A DNA stretch of 64,000 nt from NCBI GenBank assembly GCA_001599595.1, contig BCHH01000004.1, forward strand, positions 1,673,824-1,737,823, given 5' to 3'. A program made the translations under genes and the position numbers. Shown piece after piece: positions 36,580 to 47,645 of this stretch (the stretch's first letter is position 1; each line of letters starts with the position of its first letter). The notes beneath the pieces were generated by a model. The model worked only from the letters and a program-made list of their open reading frames with translations. It ran no database searches and had not been told where the DNA came from. The DNA is from Beverwykella pulmonaria. Lineage: Eukaryota; Ascomycota; Dothideomycetes; Pleosporales; Melanommataceae.

Positions 36580-37547
36580 ATGGCTCCCGCAGCGCCTCGT
36601 GGAGATCTCGCGAAGCTGGCTAGACGAGCGCTTGTCACAGCTGGCCCTGCACTCGCGCAGCCGCATCTCCATCACTTTGCGCGTCGGGGGTTGTCGGTGA
36701 ATCATACTCAGGGTGTGACACTGGGTATTATTGGGGTGTATGTTGTTGTTATTGCGCTCCTATGGAATCTGCCTTATGTGCGATGGGTGCTGTGGCCGTT
36801 CAAGGTTTGTTATTCTCACGCTGAAATTTGTCTTGGCATTTAGCTGATCTCGATCTAGATGCTTGTTATTGCTTTCCATGAGTTTGGGCACGCAATTACG
36901 GCATGCTGTACTGGAGGACGCGTGAAATCAATATCGCTGGACCCTCACGAAGGTGGTGTCACGAACATGCTGGGCGGCATCCAAGCCATAACCCTTCCAG
37001 CCGGTTACCTTGGATCCAGTCTCATCGGTGCTCTGCTTACCTTCTGCGGTTTCAACATCGTGGCGAGCAAGATTGCCAGTATCGTATTGGGTGTTTGCTT
37101 TTTGCTCACGCTGTGGTGGGCGCGGAAGGATTGGCTCACTATCGTCACCGTTCTTCTCGCAGTTGGATTACTCGTCGCGTGTTGGTTCATTAAACATGCT
37201 GAACCTCTTCGATTCGTCGTCGTACGTCCCTTTCTTCTCCTCTCTCCTAAATCTCTTCTAATAAACTTTTTAAGCTCTTTATCGGTGTCATGTCCTCGCT
37301 CTACTCCGTTTGGGACATTTGCGATGATCTCATTCTCCGAAAAGTGAATTCCTCTGACGCCAGCGTGTTTGCGAAGCGATACGGTGGTTCATCGCAGTGT
37401 TGGGGGATCATATGGTCATTAATTTCTTTGTTTTTGATGATTTGTGGTATTCTTGCGGCGCTGGCAGCGTTCAAGCAGGATTTCAAAGAACAGGAGAAGG
37501 ATTCGCAGGACTTTATTCCGACGGTGAGGATGTTTTTGAAGATTTAA
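36580..37547 (+). CDS. M50B-like membrane zinc metalloprotease
   Basis: Three exons, 36580-36804, 36859-37221, 37275-37547; introns 54 and 53 bp; 286 aa. The first helix (GVTLGIIGVYVVVIALLWNL) precedes an intron, then MLVIAFHEFGHAITACCTGG carries the HExxH zinc motif (residues 82-86) inside a membrane helix, as in site-2-type proteases. Several more helices follow (LGSSLIGALLTFCGFNIV, ASIVLGVCFLLTLWW, LTIVTVLLAVGLLVACW, IIWSLISLFLMICGILAAL). The motif VWDICDDLI in the third exon contains conserved acids that may be the third zinc ligand. This is the fungal peptidase M50B-like family, probably of the ER/Golgi or vacuolar membranes. Substrate is unknown. The very C-terminus (after FIPT) is uncertain because GTGAGG there could be a donor. 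Confidence 0.88.
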
Positions 37548-39730
37548 AAAGATTGTAAATTGGCGTGAGGTTTTGGGTTTGGATAGCATTGATTGATAAG
37601 GGTTTGGGATTTTTTGGGCATGGTATACCCTTTTCATTGATGCTTTAAAGGTCGTAATGAGAGATAAGTATTTCTCAAAACCTTCAGACTTACTATATTT
37701 CAAGTTCTCATGGGCAATTTTGGACACATCTCGTACAGGACTTGCTGACGCATGTTCGGGGTTTGTACCTATTCAGAGATGTTCACTTGTTCATCTACTG
37801 CCGAGCGACTAATGACTCGTTCAAAGACCTCGATCTAATCACTTCAAAATCTTGCATAGACATCATACACTACATTCCACCCGACCGCCTGTAGATTTCG
37901 TTACAGACAAGCAATAGTTCACCTTCTCACGGCTCCGGCCCGGCCAAGGCTCATCTTTACAACCCCTCCTTCGCCTCACGTTTTTCAAAACGTTCCCCCC
38001 GACATTTCAGAAGAGAAATATCACTGTTGGTAGAAAACGGAGCACGCAGATCTCACGATGCCTGCTGTTCTGCGTTATGTCCAGGTCCACATGACCGTGA
38101 ATTTGTCCCCAACAGTGTCAACGGTATGCGGAAGCATCCCCAGGCTGCTGTTTCCGCCACCCTGCTGCCGGCCCCTGCAGCTTCTGACTACGATCCCCTG
38201 GACTTCTACTGCGACGCACTTCCTCGCGTCCTCGATGGTTTGGATCCCTTCGAGTACGATCGGGCCGTCCGAAGTACATTTTCAAAATTGCAATTTTCTC
38301 CAATGAATAGCCCATCCCGCTGAACATTGTACGCATCCATTCCAGAGCCGCGGCACCCATACCCTTCTCAGCTTCAATCCCGTGCTGCTGCTTGAACTGC
38401 TTTCTGTAAAGTAGACCCGAAAAGCCTAGTGCGACGCCGATTTAGTCAGCCCGGAGGAACGGACTGTACCCGTTGTCCATGGCAGACGGGCGCGAGCCAG
38501 TACAGGTGGTATCAGCGCTGGCCGTCGCCCTCGCCACCGCCATTTCCTCGGTACTAGTTGGCGGGGCGATGGAAGGGATGTATAACGCGCATTCCTTTGC
38601 TGCGGCTTTTGCGACAGCGACTTTACCGTCAAGATTTGAAGATGCGCTGGACGCCGACCGGCGCGATGCGATTGGGTACTGTAATTTATGGCCTAGGACC
38701 TCGGTGGTCAAGTTGGGAACCTCTCGGTAGTAACGCAGCGTCAGGGGGCGATGCTCCACTTCTTGAACGTGGCGGTGTTTTGTCGGACATCTCAGGTGCA
38801 CTGACAGAACTGTAGACATAGCCTTTGGATTTAGGGAAAGACGCTAGCATACTAGTTCCTCCTATCTGTCGGCCTGGAATGCGATAGAGGGCGGCTCGTA
38901 GCGTAGACCTTTTTGGTAGACCTTCATGTCACACTGATTGTCGGACTATATACATGTATATATTCCGACACTGATAGCCATCATTTGTGGGCAGCGTGTT
39001 CTTGGGACATTTCGGGATATTCTCATATTGGTATTGCGTGACGGGTGTAAAGGTTGGTTTATCTCAGTGCGATAAGATTCGGCTATCTTTTATACATTTA
39101 CCCCGAAAAACGTTGATGGTGATGGTTCCCCACGTACTACTAGACGGGTGGGACGGATATGTCTTGCGATACCGACATCGATAGACAAATGAGCATACCT
39201 TGAATTCTACATTTAGTAAGCCATGATATATATACCAACTATCGATGACAAAAGGTAGTACCTTTGGTAAACGGGCTAGCCTTGTGACTAGTAACTTTAG
39301 TCTTAGCCAAAAAGAGTATAATACAAGAGGCCCCCATGGGCGGGTTTGTAGCGCGTGTTAGTGTGTTTCCATAAATCGACCCTTTTCCATACAGAAACTG
39401 TCCGTGCGGTGGCTCACGCTATAAACCCGTTCATGACGGCTTCTTATATGCGCGTTGGAAGAGAGTTCCGTGGCCAAGAGCTTAACGAAGCTGCGAGCAG
39501 CAAAGAGAGTTCGTGGAACGTGGAAGTTGTGGTCTGGACGACAACTCACTCTTCAACTTTAAAACCCTCTACAGGAATGCACACGATCTTACCAGGGCGT
39601 AGGCGGTTCCGATAGTCACAGAAGCTTAGAAAAAAAAAATTGAAGCCAGGGGATTTCAAAATTGAGATTTTTTAAATATCATTCTATTATCTAATGCTTC
39701 GCTTCGCCACCATTCTGCCATGGCGAACCT
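37548..39730. other. 2.2 kb without a confident gene
   Basis: Frames of 80-125 codons at 38027-38819 on both strands overlap one another and have high GC, so something coding may have been here. A plus frame at 38473 has a hydrophobic Ala/Val stretch (VSALAVALATAISSVLVGG), and a minus frame at 38819 is similar in length. Neither is recognised. The rest is AT-rich. Confidence 0.35.
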
Positions 39731-40746
39731 CTACCAATCAAGGAAATAATCAATACCATCACCTATTGCCGCTGCAGCAACGGCTGCATGATCACTGAAC
39801 GGGTACTCATGTAGCGAAATATCCCTGAGCCCTGGAGCGCCCACCAACTGGTTGTACAAATTCTGGCAGTTATCTGTCATCTGCATAGTCTCGATGAATG
39901 CCTTCCTCGTCTCATATGCAGCCTCCGTCTCAGTCCTCCGCTTGACCGGAAACTGCTCTAGAGCACCGTAGCTGATTTGGAAAGCGGGTTTCGTTGAATT
40001 GGAAGTAGAGTTCGAAGCTGTCTTCAAGGGACCAAGTTCGTTGAGGATGTACTTATCATTCCAGAATAGCGCAGGGCTGGCACTTAGGAACGTGTCGAAT
40101 AAGCTTGGACGTTTGATGAGTGCGTAGACGACGAAGAGACCACCAAATGAGTGGCCATAAAGTGCGTCGCGGGAGAAGTGGGTGTTAGGGAAGGCAGTGT
40201 TCTTGATCCAAGGTCGCAGGACGTCGTCGATAAATTCAATAAAGTTGTCGGCATTGGAAGGCACACCTGGTGCGGGAGCTGCAGTGCAGTTGGCGCAGAC
40301 GGGTGGCTGGTAATCGTAGCCTCGTTGCAGGCTGTATGGCGAGTCTGCGATAGTATCGGGGTAGCCAATGCTGACGACGATGGTATCTGGCTGGGTGCTC
40401 TCAACGGGTCGTCGTCGACGGAAGGCTTCGGTGGCGGTCAAGCCGAGCGCGTTACCGTCCAGAACGTACCTAGGATGAACGTCAAACACGTGTTTGTTGA
40501 GATAAAGTTTCGCGTAGAATTAAGTTTCGTTTGGTGGGATGGAGTGGGTCCCATCAGTGTGGCTGGAACTTACATGGTATCGACGGTGCTGTCCTCATTT
40601 TGCGATGTCCAATTCAATGGGTACGCAATCTGAACTTGGTACTCCCAGGTGCCATTGGTGACGCTCCAAAAGGCGATGTTAGGAAGCACATTGGTAGGGA
40701 ATGATGTGATGAGAGGCGCAAACGACCAAGTACCGATTGCCGCCAT
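39731..40746 (-). CDS. Siderophore-esterase-like alpha/beta hydrolase (IroE/esterase-D family)
   Basis: Two exons, 40746-40574 and 40469-39731, joined across a 104-bp GTAAGT...TAG intron that splits a Met codon; 303 aa. The start is ATG 40746, since no signal peptide is visible; it is probably cytosolic. The segments YQVQIAYPLNW, YVLDGNALGLTATEAFRR, IVVSIGYP and RGYDYQPPV match the PF00756-type esterases. The nucleophile is Ser165 in GHSFGG, and the catalytic His is probably His285 in SDHAAVAAAA. In fungi the close relatives hydrolyse ester bonds of siderophores such as triacetylfusarinine to release iron, but broader carboxylesterases share the fold. No siderophore biosynthetic gene is in the window, so the iron role is an inference. 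Confidence 0.87.
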
Positions 40747-42440
40747 GTTGATCAAATTCTGCAGTCAGGACTCCCTTGTAGGATGTAAAAGATGGTTCAC
40801 GATGAGGTTGACAACTGTTCGTGATGATCCCGACAGTCTGGAGCTTCCCTTTTGTACTCTGCGAACGGCTCCAATGCTTGGGAACTGGTAGAAGCGGTGA
40901 GATTGCTGCGGGGCCTTGACCTGTTTCACGCACGTGGTCCGCGCCGCGTCAACGCCTCCTGCATGGATCCCGCAGGTGTCAGCCCAATGCAGCTAGATCT
41001 GATGCGGCTCGCGCGGTTCTAGAGCCGGCACATTGTTCTAAACACGGTACTTAATAAACTTCAAGTTAGCCGTCATGCAAACTACTTGGCAACCTCCTCC
41101 TGCGGCTGTGCCGGCGATGCGGTCGCTGGATAACCGATCTAACTAATGCTGCACTGAGCCATGTCGAGCCTCGTTCTGGGAATTTCCAATAAACGCGGGT
41201 ATGCGGACACTGACAGGTGTTGCGACCATGCGAGTCAGCGAGGATGTGGAGCAGAGACTTCTAGAAGGCACCGTTACCTGCGTTCTGGGTCAGCCAGAAG
41301 GCAGCTTGCAGCCGGATGGAATTGCCGCGGTGTTCGATCTTTGAGAGAATTGGACTGTGCCGCTAAGCTGCATGCCAAGTGGGGATGTTGGGTCAATTGA
41401 CTAAAAGAATGAGGAAGATGTTGAGACGGAATATCGAGAGGCGATCCCCTCGCAGCACTGGTGTATATTTGAGCTATCATGAAAATCTCAATATTTCTGA
41501 AGATTTCTCCAGAGTCGACAAGGATATCGAGATGGACATCTCGCAAAGGTGATGTTGACGCCAAGGTCGGATTCGCATTTGATCAATCGCCGAGAGCATA
41601 GACATACCCACGCCACCATCACGCAGAGACCTGCAGAACGGGTGGAGCCATCACATATGCAAGCAGTCAAGACTCGTTCAAAAAAACACCTCAATCACTT
41701 CTCGGATACAGCGAAGCCAAGTCCCCACTCAAAGCTGAGCCCGAACTCTGGGGCGAGAGAAACGAGGTTACGGCACGTGATCTTCCTATTCACCCCGCTG
41801 TCCCCAGTGCAGACAGGCGCCGAGTCAGCAGCCTCCCAGCACCTTTGATTTTGCTATCGATTAAGGGCACGGGCCTCACTCAAAGAACGCAAACCCGGCC
41901 ACGGCTCCTTCCGCACCTGCAAATGTCGCTTCGCGTCAGTTCCACGCGTCAAGACAATTTTGACAGCGCTGACTGGTAGAACCATCGGGCCAAGGACTGC
42001 AACTGGGGAATCCTGCCGAAGAGACCACTGCCTCGGGTCGTCAATGCCGCAACATGAATCCTGGTCTGCAGTACAAACAACGGCGCCATCCGCCAACGAG
42101 AAACGCAATTGGAGTGTATTTTCTCCCGCCAATTGCGCAGTCCAGAGTTCTATCTATTTAAAGATTTCCTGTACGTAGATGACGAAAACTTAGGGAGGGC
42201 GCATAACCGAACCCTCGTAAACGCGTTGGCGACATACATGTATGCAGGGTAGACATCTGGGCATGCAAGGGACAGATTGCGGCGAGGTTAAAAGTCGCCT
42301 GTCACTCGAACCAGAAGAAATCTAAGGAATCAGTGAAATGAAATTGGATTCGAATGGACGCAGCCCCTGCTCTTCTTCGGACATTGGCCATCTTCTGCTG
42401 CCCCAAGCCTATTGAATAATATCTGGGTTTACTGCTATCA

Positions 42441-42473
<33 letters not shown>

Positions 42474-42940
42474 GATACTTGTCACGCATGCTGTTGCCTA
42501 CAAGAGAACATTACAGAGTTATTGTGCTATTCCTACTGCATCTTAGCAGCTACATGGGACAGCGAAGAAGGAACAAGACCGGCTTATCTCGTGACCAGTT
42601 CTTGGTTGTTGGCTATTAGAAAAATTTCCCTGTAAGGGGGAAATACTCAAGAAACTGCACGAACTATTCTACCAAATGGACTAAAACCCCAAGTTCCGCC
42701 ACGCCTAGGTTTCCAGTGCAATGGTGTTGCATGAAACCTCATCGTCTTATGCAATATGGGACGTGAGTGTGATCTCACTTGAATTTGTATAATTGCACTT
42801 TTGTTTTTTGAGCTTATGCTTTTTGAGCCTGTTTCTTGACGTGTATTTACACATGTCTTATCTATTAGGTCTTGAGATCAGAACTCGATTGACTCAGGTG
42901 GAGCAGCAACACGCTGAAGCAGCTGCAACGTAGGTTAATT
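40747..42940. other. 2.2 kb without a confident gene
   Basis: A 47-codon frame at 41201-41344 (plus) has protein-like composition (VSEDVEQRLLEGTVTCVLGQ) and may be a gene fragment, but nothing continues it. There is also a run of 29 G at 42442-42470. Confidence 0.4.
42442..42470. repeat. Poly-G run, G29
   Basis: Twenty-nine G in a row. Such runs are rare and polymerase-unfriendly, so the exact length is doubtful. Confidence 0.85.
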
Positions 42941-43543
42941 TGTCACGTGTTCTACCATATGTGCTATTCTAGCGGGCTTCCCTTCATGAGTATTGCGGTG
43001 GAGGAAAGGTGTGTGATATAGAAATATAACAAGGGTGGAAGGCGACTCGCAGCCATGCGATGTCCGAAGCAGCCATGCACTAAGGGAGGAGAATCAAGGT
43101 GGAGGCTTGGCAGTAGACTGTTTGCAATTTCGTTGTATCTACCTACCAAACCAAATAAAAGAAAAGGTGTAATGAAAAGTAGGAGAAAAATGTCCATACT
43201 CTCGTTGGGTTGAGGGTTGTGTGTTCAGTGGTCATAATGTCCGTGATTGACTTTCGTGTGATGGTGGTCTGTCTCGTTGATGATCCATCGATGGGCGTCG
43301 TGTCCGGATCCCCATATATATGCCGCGTTGATTGATGACGAATCAAGCAGCTGACAGAAAAACCAAGACCTGTTCCCTGCACCATGAATCCAAGCCTTCA
43401 ACTGGTGTATTCGCGCAAAGTAGCACTTTGCTACGGCGCAGTATATATAGTCATCGTGTGAGCAGTCAGCTCGCCACGGCTTTCAAACTCCTTATATACA
43501 CTTTTACCCATCAAAAGATTGACCCCTTCCTCTCATCGTGACA
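42941..43543. mobile_element. Solo LTR split by an insertion
   Basis: Ends are TGTCACGTG and ATCGTGACA (TG..CA with a 6-bp inverted repeat), flanked by the 5-bp duplication TAATT (42936-42940 and 43544-43548). Its outer parts (42941-42993 and 43441-43543) align with the 161-bp solo LTR at 56040-56200 along their full length, with small indels. The middle 447 bp are absent from the other copy. Confidence 0.85.
42994..43440. mobile_element. 447-bp insertion nested in the LTR
   Basis: Interrupts the LTR of 42941-43543. It starts TGCGG and ends GGCGCA (TG..CA) and is bordered by GTAT on both sides (42990-42993 and 43441-43444), which could be a 4-bp duplication. A CCCATATATATGCCGCG segment inside resembles an LTR promoter. 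It may be a second solo LTR, but no other copy is present to prove it. Confidence 0.55.
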
Positions 43544-43756
43544 TAATTCACCCTTGTGGAAAGGCTGGTAGTAAAGTAGAGTTCAATGTAGATCCATTCA
43601 ACCTGTCACAATCGAGTATTCTTCCGCTAACCCGAATGCGCGTCCCATCCCACTTCTGTGCTTTCCCGTAGCGCCCAAGATCGATGGATTGTATAGATAG
43701 ATTGTTATCCCTCCATGCGCGAGTGACAGACCGCAGTTTTAAACTTTATAACCGTC

Positions 43757-45424
43757 TTATATCGAAATGAACTCATCCTGGTCAATAAAGATAGACTTAG
43801 GGTGAGCTTCGCCACTGTGACTGGTTGAAGCCATCGAAAACTCCAAGAAACCTGCACACTGTTGTTCATCGCGCAGGAAGAAAAGCTCGATATCCACTCT
43901 AACCAAATTCCACTCTTGTTCACCTAAGTTTTCCATACCTAGCACACTCTTTACAGTCTCCAACAACAACTCCCACGACTTTATTCCTCCTTTACTTGCC
44001 GCCATCGCTAGCCTCATCACGAAATCGTTCCTTTCAAGCCCAGTCTCAGCCTCCCGCGCCGCATGCATCAACACCCAAATGAGCACCACTCGCAGCTCTC
44101 CCCACACTGCGAAATGGTTGCGGAGAATGAAGAGAAGGTTTTGGCGCAGAGCTGCTGTTCGAACGGGATGGACTCCGAATGTGCGCCAAACTGGGGCGAG
44201 GGACAGCAAAGTCCCAATTATGCAAACTTCCTCGATGATTGACTCCTGCGAAGGTGTATTGCTGCCTTTGAGAGGGCGGAATGATAGAAGGTGATGCAGG
44301 GTGGATTCTATCCAAGTATTGTAGGGCACTTCAGGGTTGGATAGTACACAAGAGATAGAGTCGAATATCTCAATCCAGGCACTAGCGTTTGGAAGCTCTT
44401 GGTTCCAGATATTTGATATCGAGCTCGGAGTGGTTGTGTAGAAAGGTCTATTTCCAAGAGACACATTGATGGTTTCCAGCCACGCTGTAGACAAGGAGAA
44501 ATGAGGTGGTATGTCTTGCAGGAAAGCGCCACACAAATCTGTCCTTTAGTCTTTGTCAGTCACCAAGCGCGAAGGTGAAGTAGAATGGAAAAATCGGTGT
44601 AAAATTACTCACCATTGAAGTGTTATAAGAAGTCGATTATCCACCAGCGATTCAAAGCCTCCTCTAAGCATGATCATCTTCCATAAGCCATCCATATGTC
44701 TGTTCCAACCAGCCACATCACCGAGTAGGTACTCAAATCACTCCTGTCAGTCGATATCTCGCAAAAACAAGTACAGAAGGGAAAAAAAAACTCACGTCAT
44801 GCGTCAGAAATCCTGTCATCGACTCTATAAGACCGTCACCGGTATCCTGTTCCAGGTCTCTTAATTTCTCGTTCATCAGACGAAGGGCTCCATTGTAAAA
44901 TCGTAGGCTCTCGGTTGTATCTTCGGTTGGGAGATATTTGAACTGACGTATGTAACCGTAGAGTGCGGTGTTAGATAGCATCAATTGGAAGCAGATTTGG
45001 TTGCTAGTGGCTACTGACAGACATGCTTCGCGGAAAGCGACGGAGTGGCCAGTATTTATCTTGAAGACTGGACTCAAGTCAACGAATCTGCAGGACATCG
45101 AGAGATGATAACGCCCCACTTACGTTGTTTTATCTCCACCCTGGTTTCAACGTCCCTGATCGACTGACATTCCACCAACCGATCAAACGTTTCAGTATCC
45201 CTATTCAACTCCAGCACACTGTTTGACTTCACATCGCTATCAGGTCGTATATCATGCACAAGATGATTCTTGACTTCTTTCGACGTTCGGTTCCTCCTCA
45301 ATCTGCCAAAGTTTTTCATCGCTGAGCTTCGTATATGATCGATCGTATTCTGGTCCTTCAGGTCATCTGGATGAGAAAGGTTGATGAAGGTAAAAGTCTG
45401 CTTGGATGAATCATCCATGATCAT
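43757..45424 (-). CDS. Fungal-specific transcription-factor-domain protein (Fungal_trans_2 type)
   Basis: Four exons: 45424-45124, 45067-44796, 44731-44613, 44543-43757; 492 aa (Met3 at 45418 is an equally good start). Introns are 56, 64 and 69 bp; the first acceptor was chosen at CCAG because a nearer AG would make a 36-bp intron and break frame. The N-terminus FTFINLSHPDDLKDQNTIDHIRSS followed by FGRLRRNR is typical of this family. GWNRHMDGLWKMIMLRGGFESL is its central signature. The rest is a helical C-terminal domain ending in FIDQDEFISI. No Zn2Cys6 cluster is present, which is common in this group. It is probably a regulator, but without a visible DNA-binding domain this is inference. 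Confidence 0.83.
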
Positions 45425-47645
45425 CTAGAAGTTTGGTAGAAATCCGAGGAATATATAAAGTGCTGTCCACGAGGAGTGTCCGTTCTTATACTTCTACAAA
45501 TAGTACATCGTGCAAGTGGATCTCTTTGTCACCTCTTCACTTTCCCTAGATGACTAAAACGCAAATGGTTAGATAATCCTCCGGTGAGACCTTTGCTAGC
45601 GCCACACGGAAACAAGCAATCTTCATACAAAGAGATTTATTGGTCCCGATTGAGAGGTCGTGAGGCTGAACTTTACAGTAATGGCCGCTAGCGCAATGCA
45701 TGAGCAGGGAAGACCTGTTTCTAAAACGGGATTAGCGTATTGCCACTCCAGTGCGTCTTCTTCTGAGACATGAGACACGTAAGTGTCTATTGCATGAGGA
45801 CAGGAGCAGAACCCGTGGCTTGTATCTACAGTAAGCATGATTGTTAATATTATTTCCGATATTAGGGATTGAACCATGGTGAGGCTCGATATCAGTGGCT
45901 CGATTCTATCTAACAACAAGGTTATGTTCTTTCCCTTCGCAAGTAGTTGAGACACTCAACATCTACCTCTCAACGATGGATACATACTAACCAAAATGAG
46001 AGAATGATAAATAAAGAAGGATTTGAAATGACATATATATTTCCTATGCTCTACGTAGAACTCGATAGTAGGTTTGTAATCTTGAGAGCATAATCTCTCT
46101 TCAATGAAACAAACCAGCCGGTAATATTTCCTCATTCCAATAAACACTAAACGCTTTAGTAGCTCGTCGCTCAAAGTGTTTCCCTCTATTTGCTTGAGTT
46201 CTCCTACTGTTCTAAAGCTGGACCGAGAATATTTATGCTTTTGCTTTTCCTTCTGGTATAATGTCAAATTATAATGCTGTCGTGGTACAGCGCAGTCTCT
46301 AGTTCCATGCTTTTTTAGAACAATTGAATCACACTATTACCCCCCATCCCCCAACAAGCAAAAAAAGGCAGCTCCCAACTCCCCCTTTGCTCGTACAACC
46401 CACGAGGTGACAATAAAACGTGTTATGTCGAGGATGATTTCGGAGTGGTGTTTGGCGACTGAAGAATCTGCAGGCTTGACCGGCATTCAAGGATGTATTG
46501 CGCCATGGTTGGACTTGTATGTGAGGTTCTAAGATCGCAGGAGTGGGTGAAACAGAGTTTATAGGGCCCGGACGAGTACGTGGTGTTTTTTGTTGCGGTT
46601 TACTGGTCGCAAAATCTTACTTGCGTTTGCTTTTGGTGAGCCAGTGTAGAGTATCATCATTTACTGGCTAGAGAGTTTGTTCCTTCATGGCCCTAACCTC
46701 GAAAATTCCGCAGCGATCTTTTAGATAATTGCTTCTTAAACTTGCTTTTGTCTTTTAGCTCTTCAATTGTAACCAGGATGCCACTGTAGCGCAGACTCAT
46801 CTACTATATTATAGCTGGCTAAACTGATCGTATCTCACCAAGAACACGCACATACATACACACATAATACGCATCTTCATACCCTCTCTAGTCCAAACCC
46901 TGCTTACATCAATATTTCCAGGTTCTAAGCGCGCGCACACACACACATGCTATATGGCATTATATAACCACCTCATCCAACAGCCTCACAATACCAATCA
47001 GCGTATATAAAATATTTAGTACCTCAAAACCGATATATTGCCACGGTTTGATTGGCGCAGTGATAGGACTGCTACATCCCAAGTTTGAGGAACTCTCATA
47101 ACCCAGTACATTGCTCCACCGAATGACGCCAGTATCTAGGCTCCATAGAGATTCTGGACATTGAATCTTTTTGACTAAGAGCTGAAGCTTGTAAAATGTA
47201 TGTTCTCTTTATAGCGTTTTAACAAAATTAAGGCTTTCCCTGCACTATATTCAGGATTCTTGGCAGGGAGTAGGTAAATAAGTGTTTGAATATTTAGCGC
47301 GAGCTTATCTAAGTGTTTGTTATATCAAGTCGCGAGTAAACAGAGGTGAAACTCCCACACTCAACTTCTGGCTGCTCACCGTTCCATTCGCAGTGCGAAA
47401 GACCCTAGCTACATTCATTGCCTCGCATCAAGTTTGCATTGTATCAGACTACTTTAAGCTAGAAGAGCATGTCTACACATCCTCGAACTATCGCTCTGGC
47501 CAATTTCCAAGTTTCGATAAAGATCAAATAGATATAGCGCCACTACGCACACATAGAGATGACCTAGCCTGAGAAGCAATCTGAAATATATTTGCAGGAC
47601 ACTCCGCATCTCCTTACATACACTCCCTCCTTCCTTCCTGTCTAC
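45425..47645. other. 2.2 kb without a confident gene
   Basis: Two adjacent minus-strand open frames (46267-45956 and 45955-45623) could be exons of one hypothetical gene, but the join is not supported by a family motif. There is a CA dinucleotide repeat near 46936-46947. The rest is AT-rich. Confidence 0.4.

Noticed and set aside
45088..45123. 36-bp intron in the Fungal_trans_2 gene
   Set aside because: Too short for a fungal intron and breaks the frame; the 56-bp intron ending at CCAG keeps frame.
45623..46267. Two adjoining minus-strand frames as one gene
   Set aside because: The join needs a poor GTAGAT donor and neither piece has a motif; left as a note in the intergenic entry.
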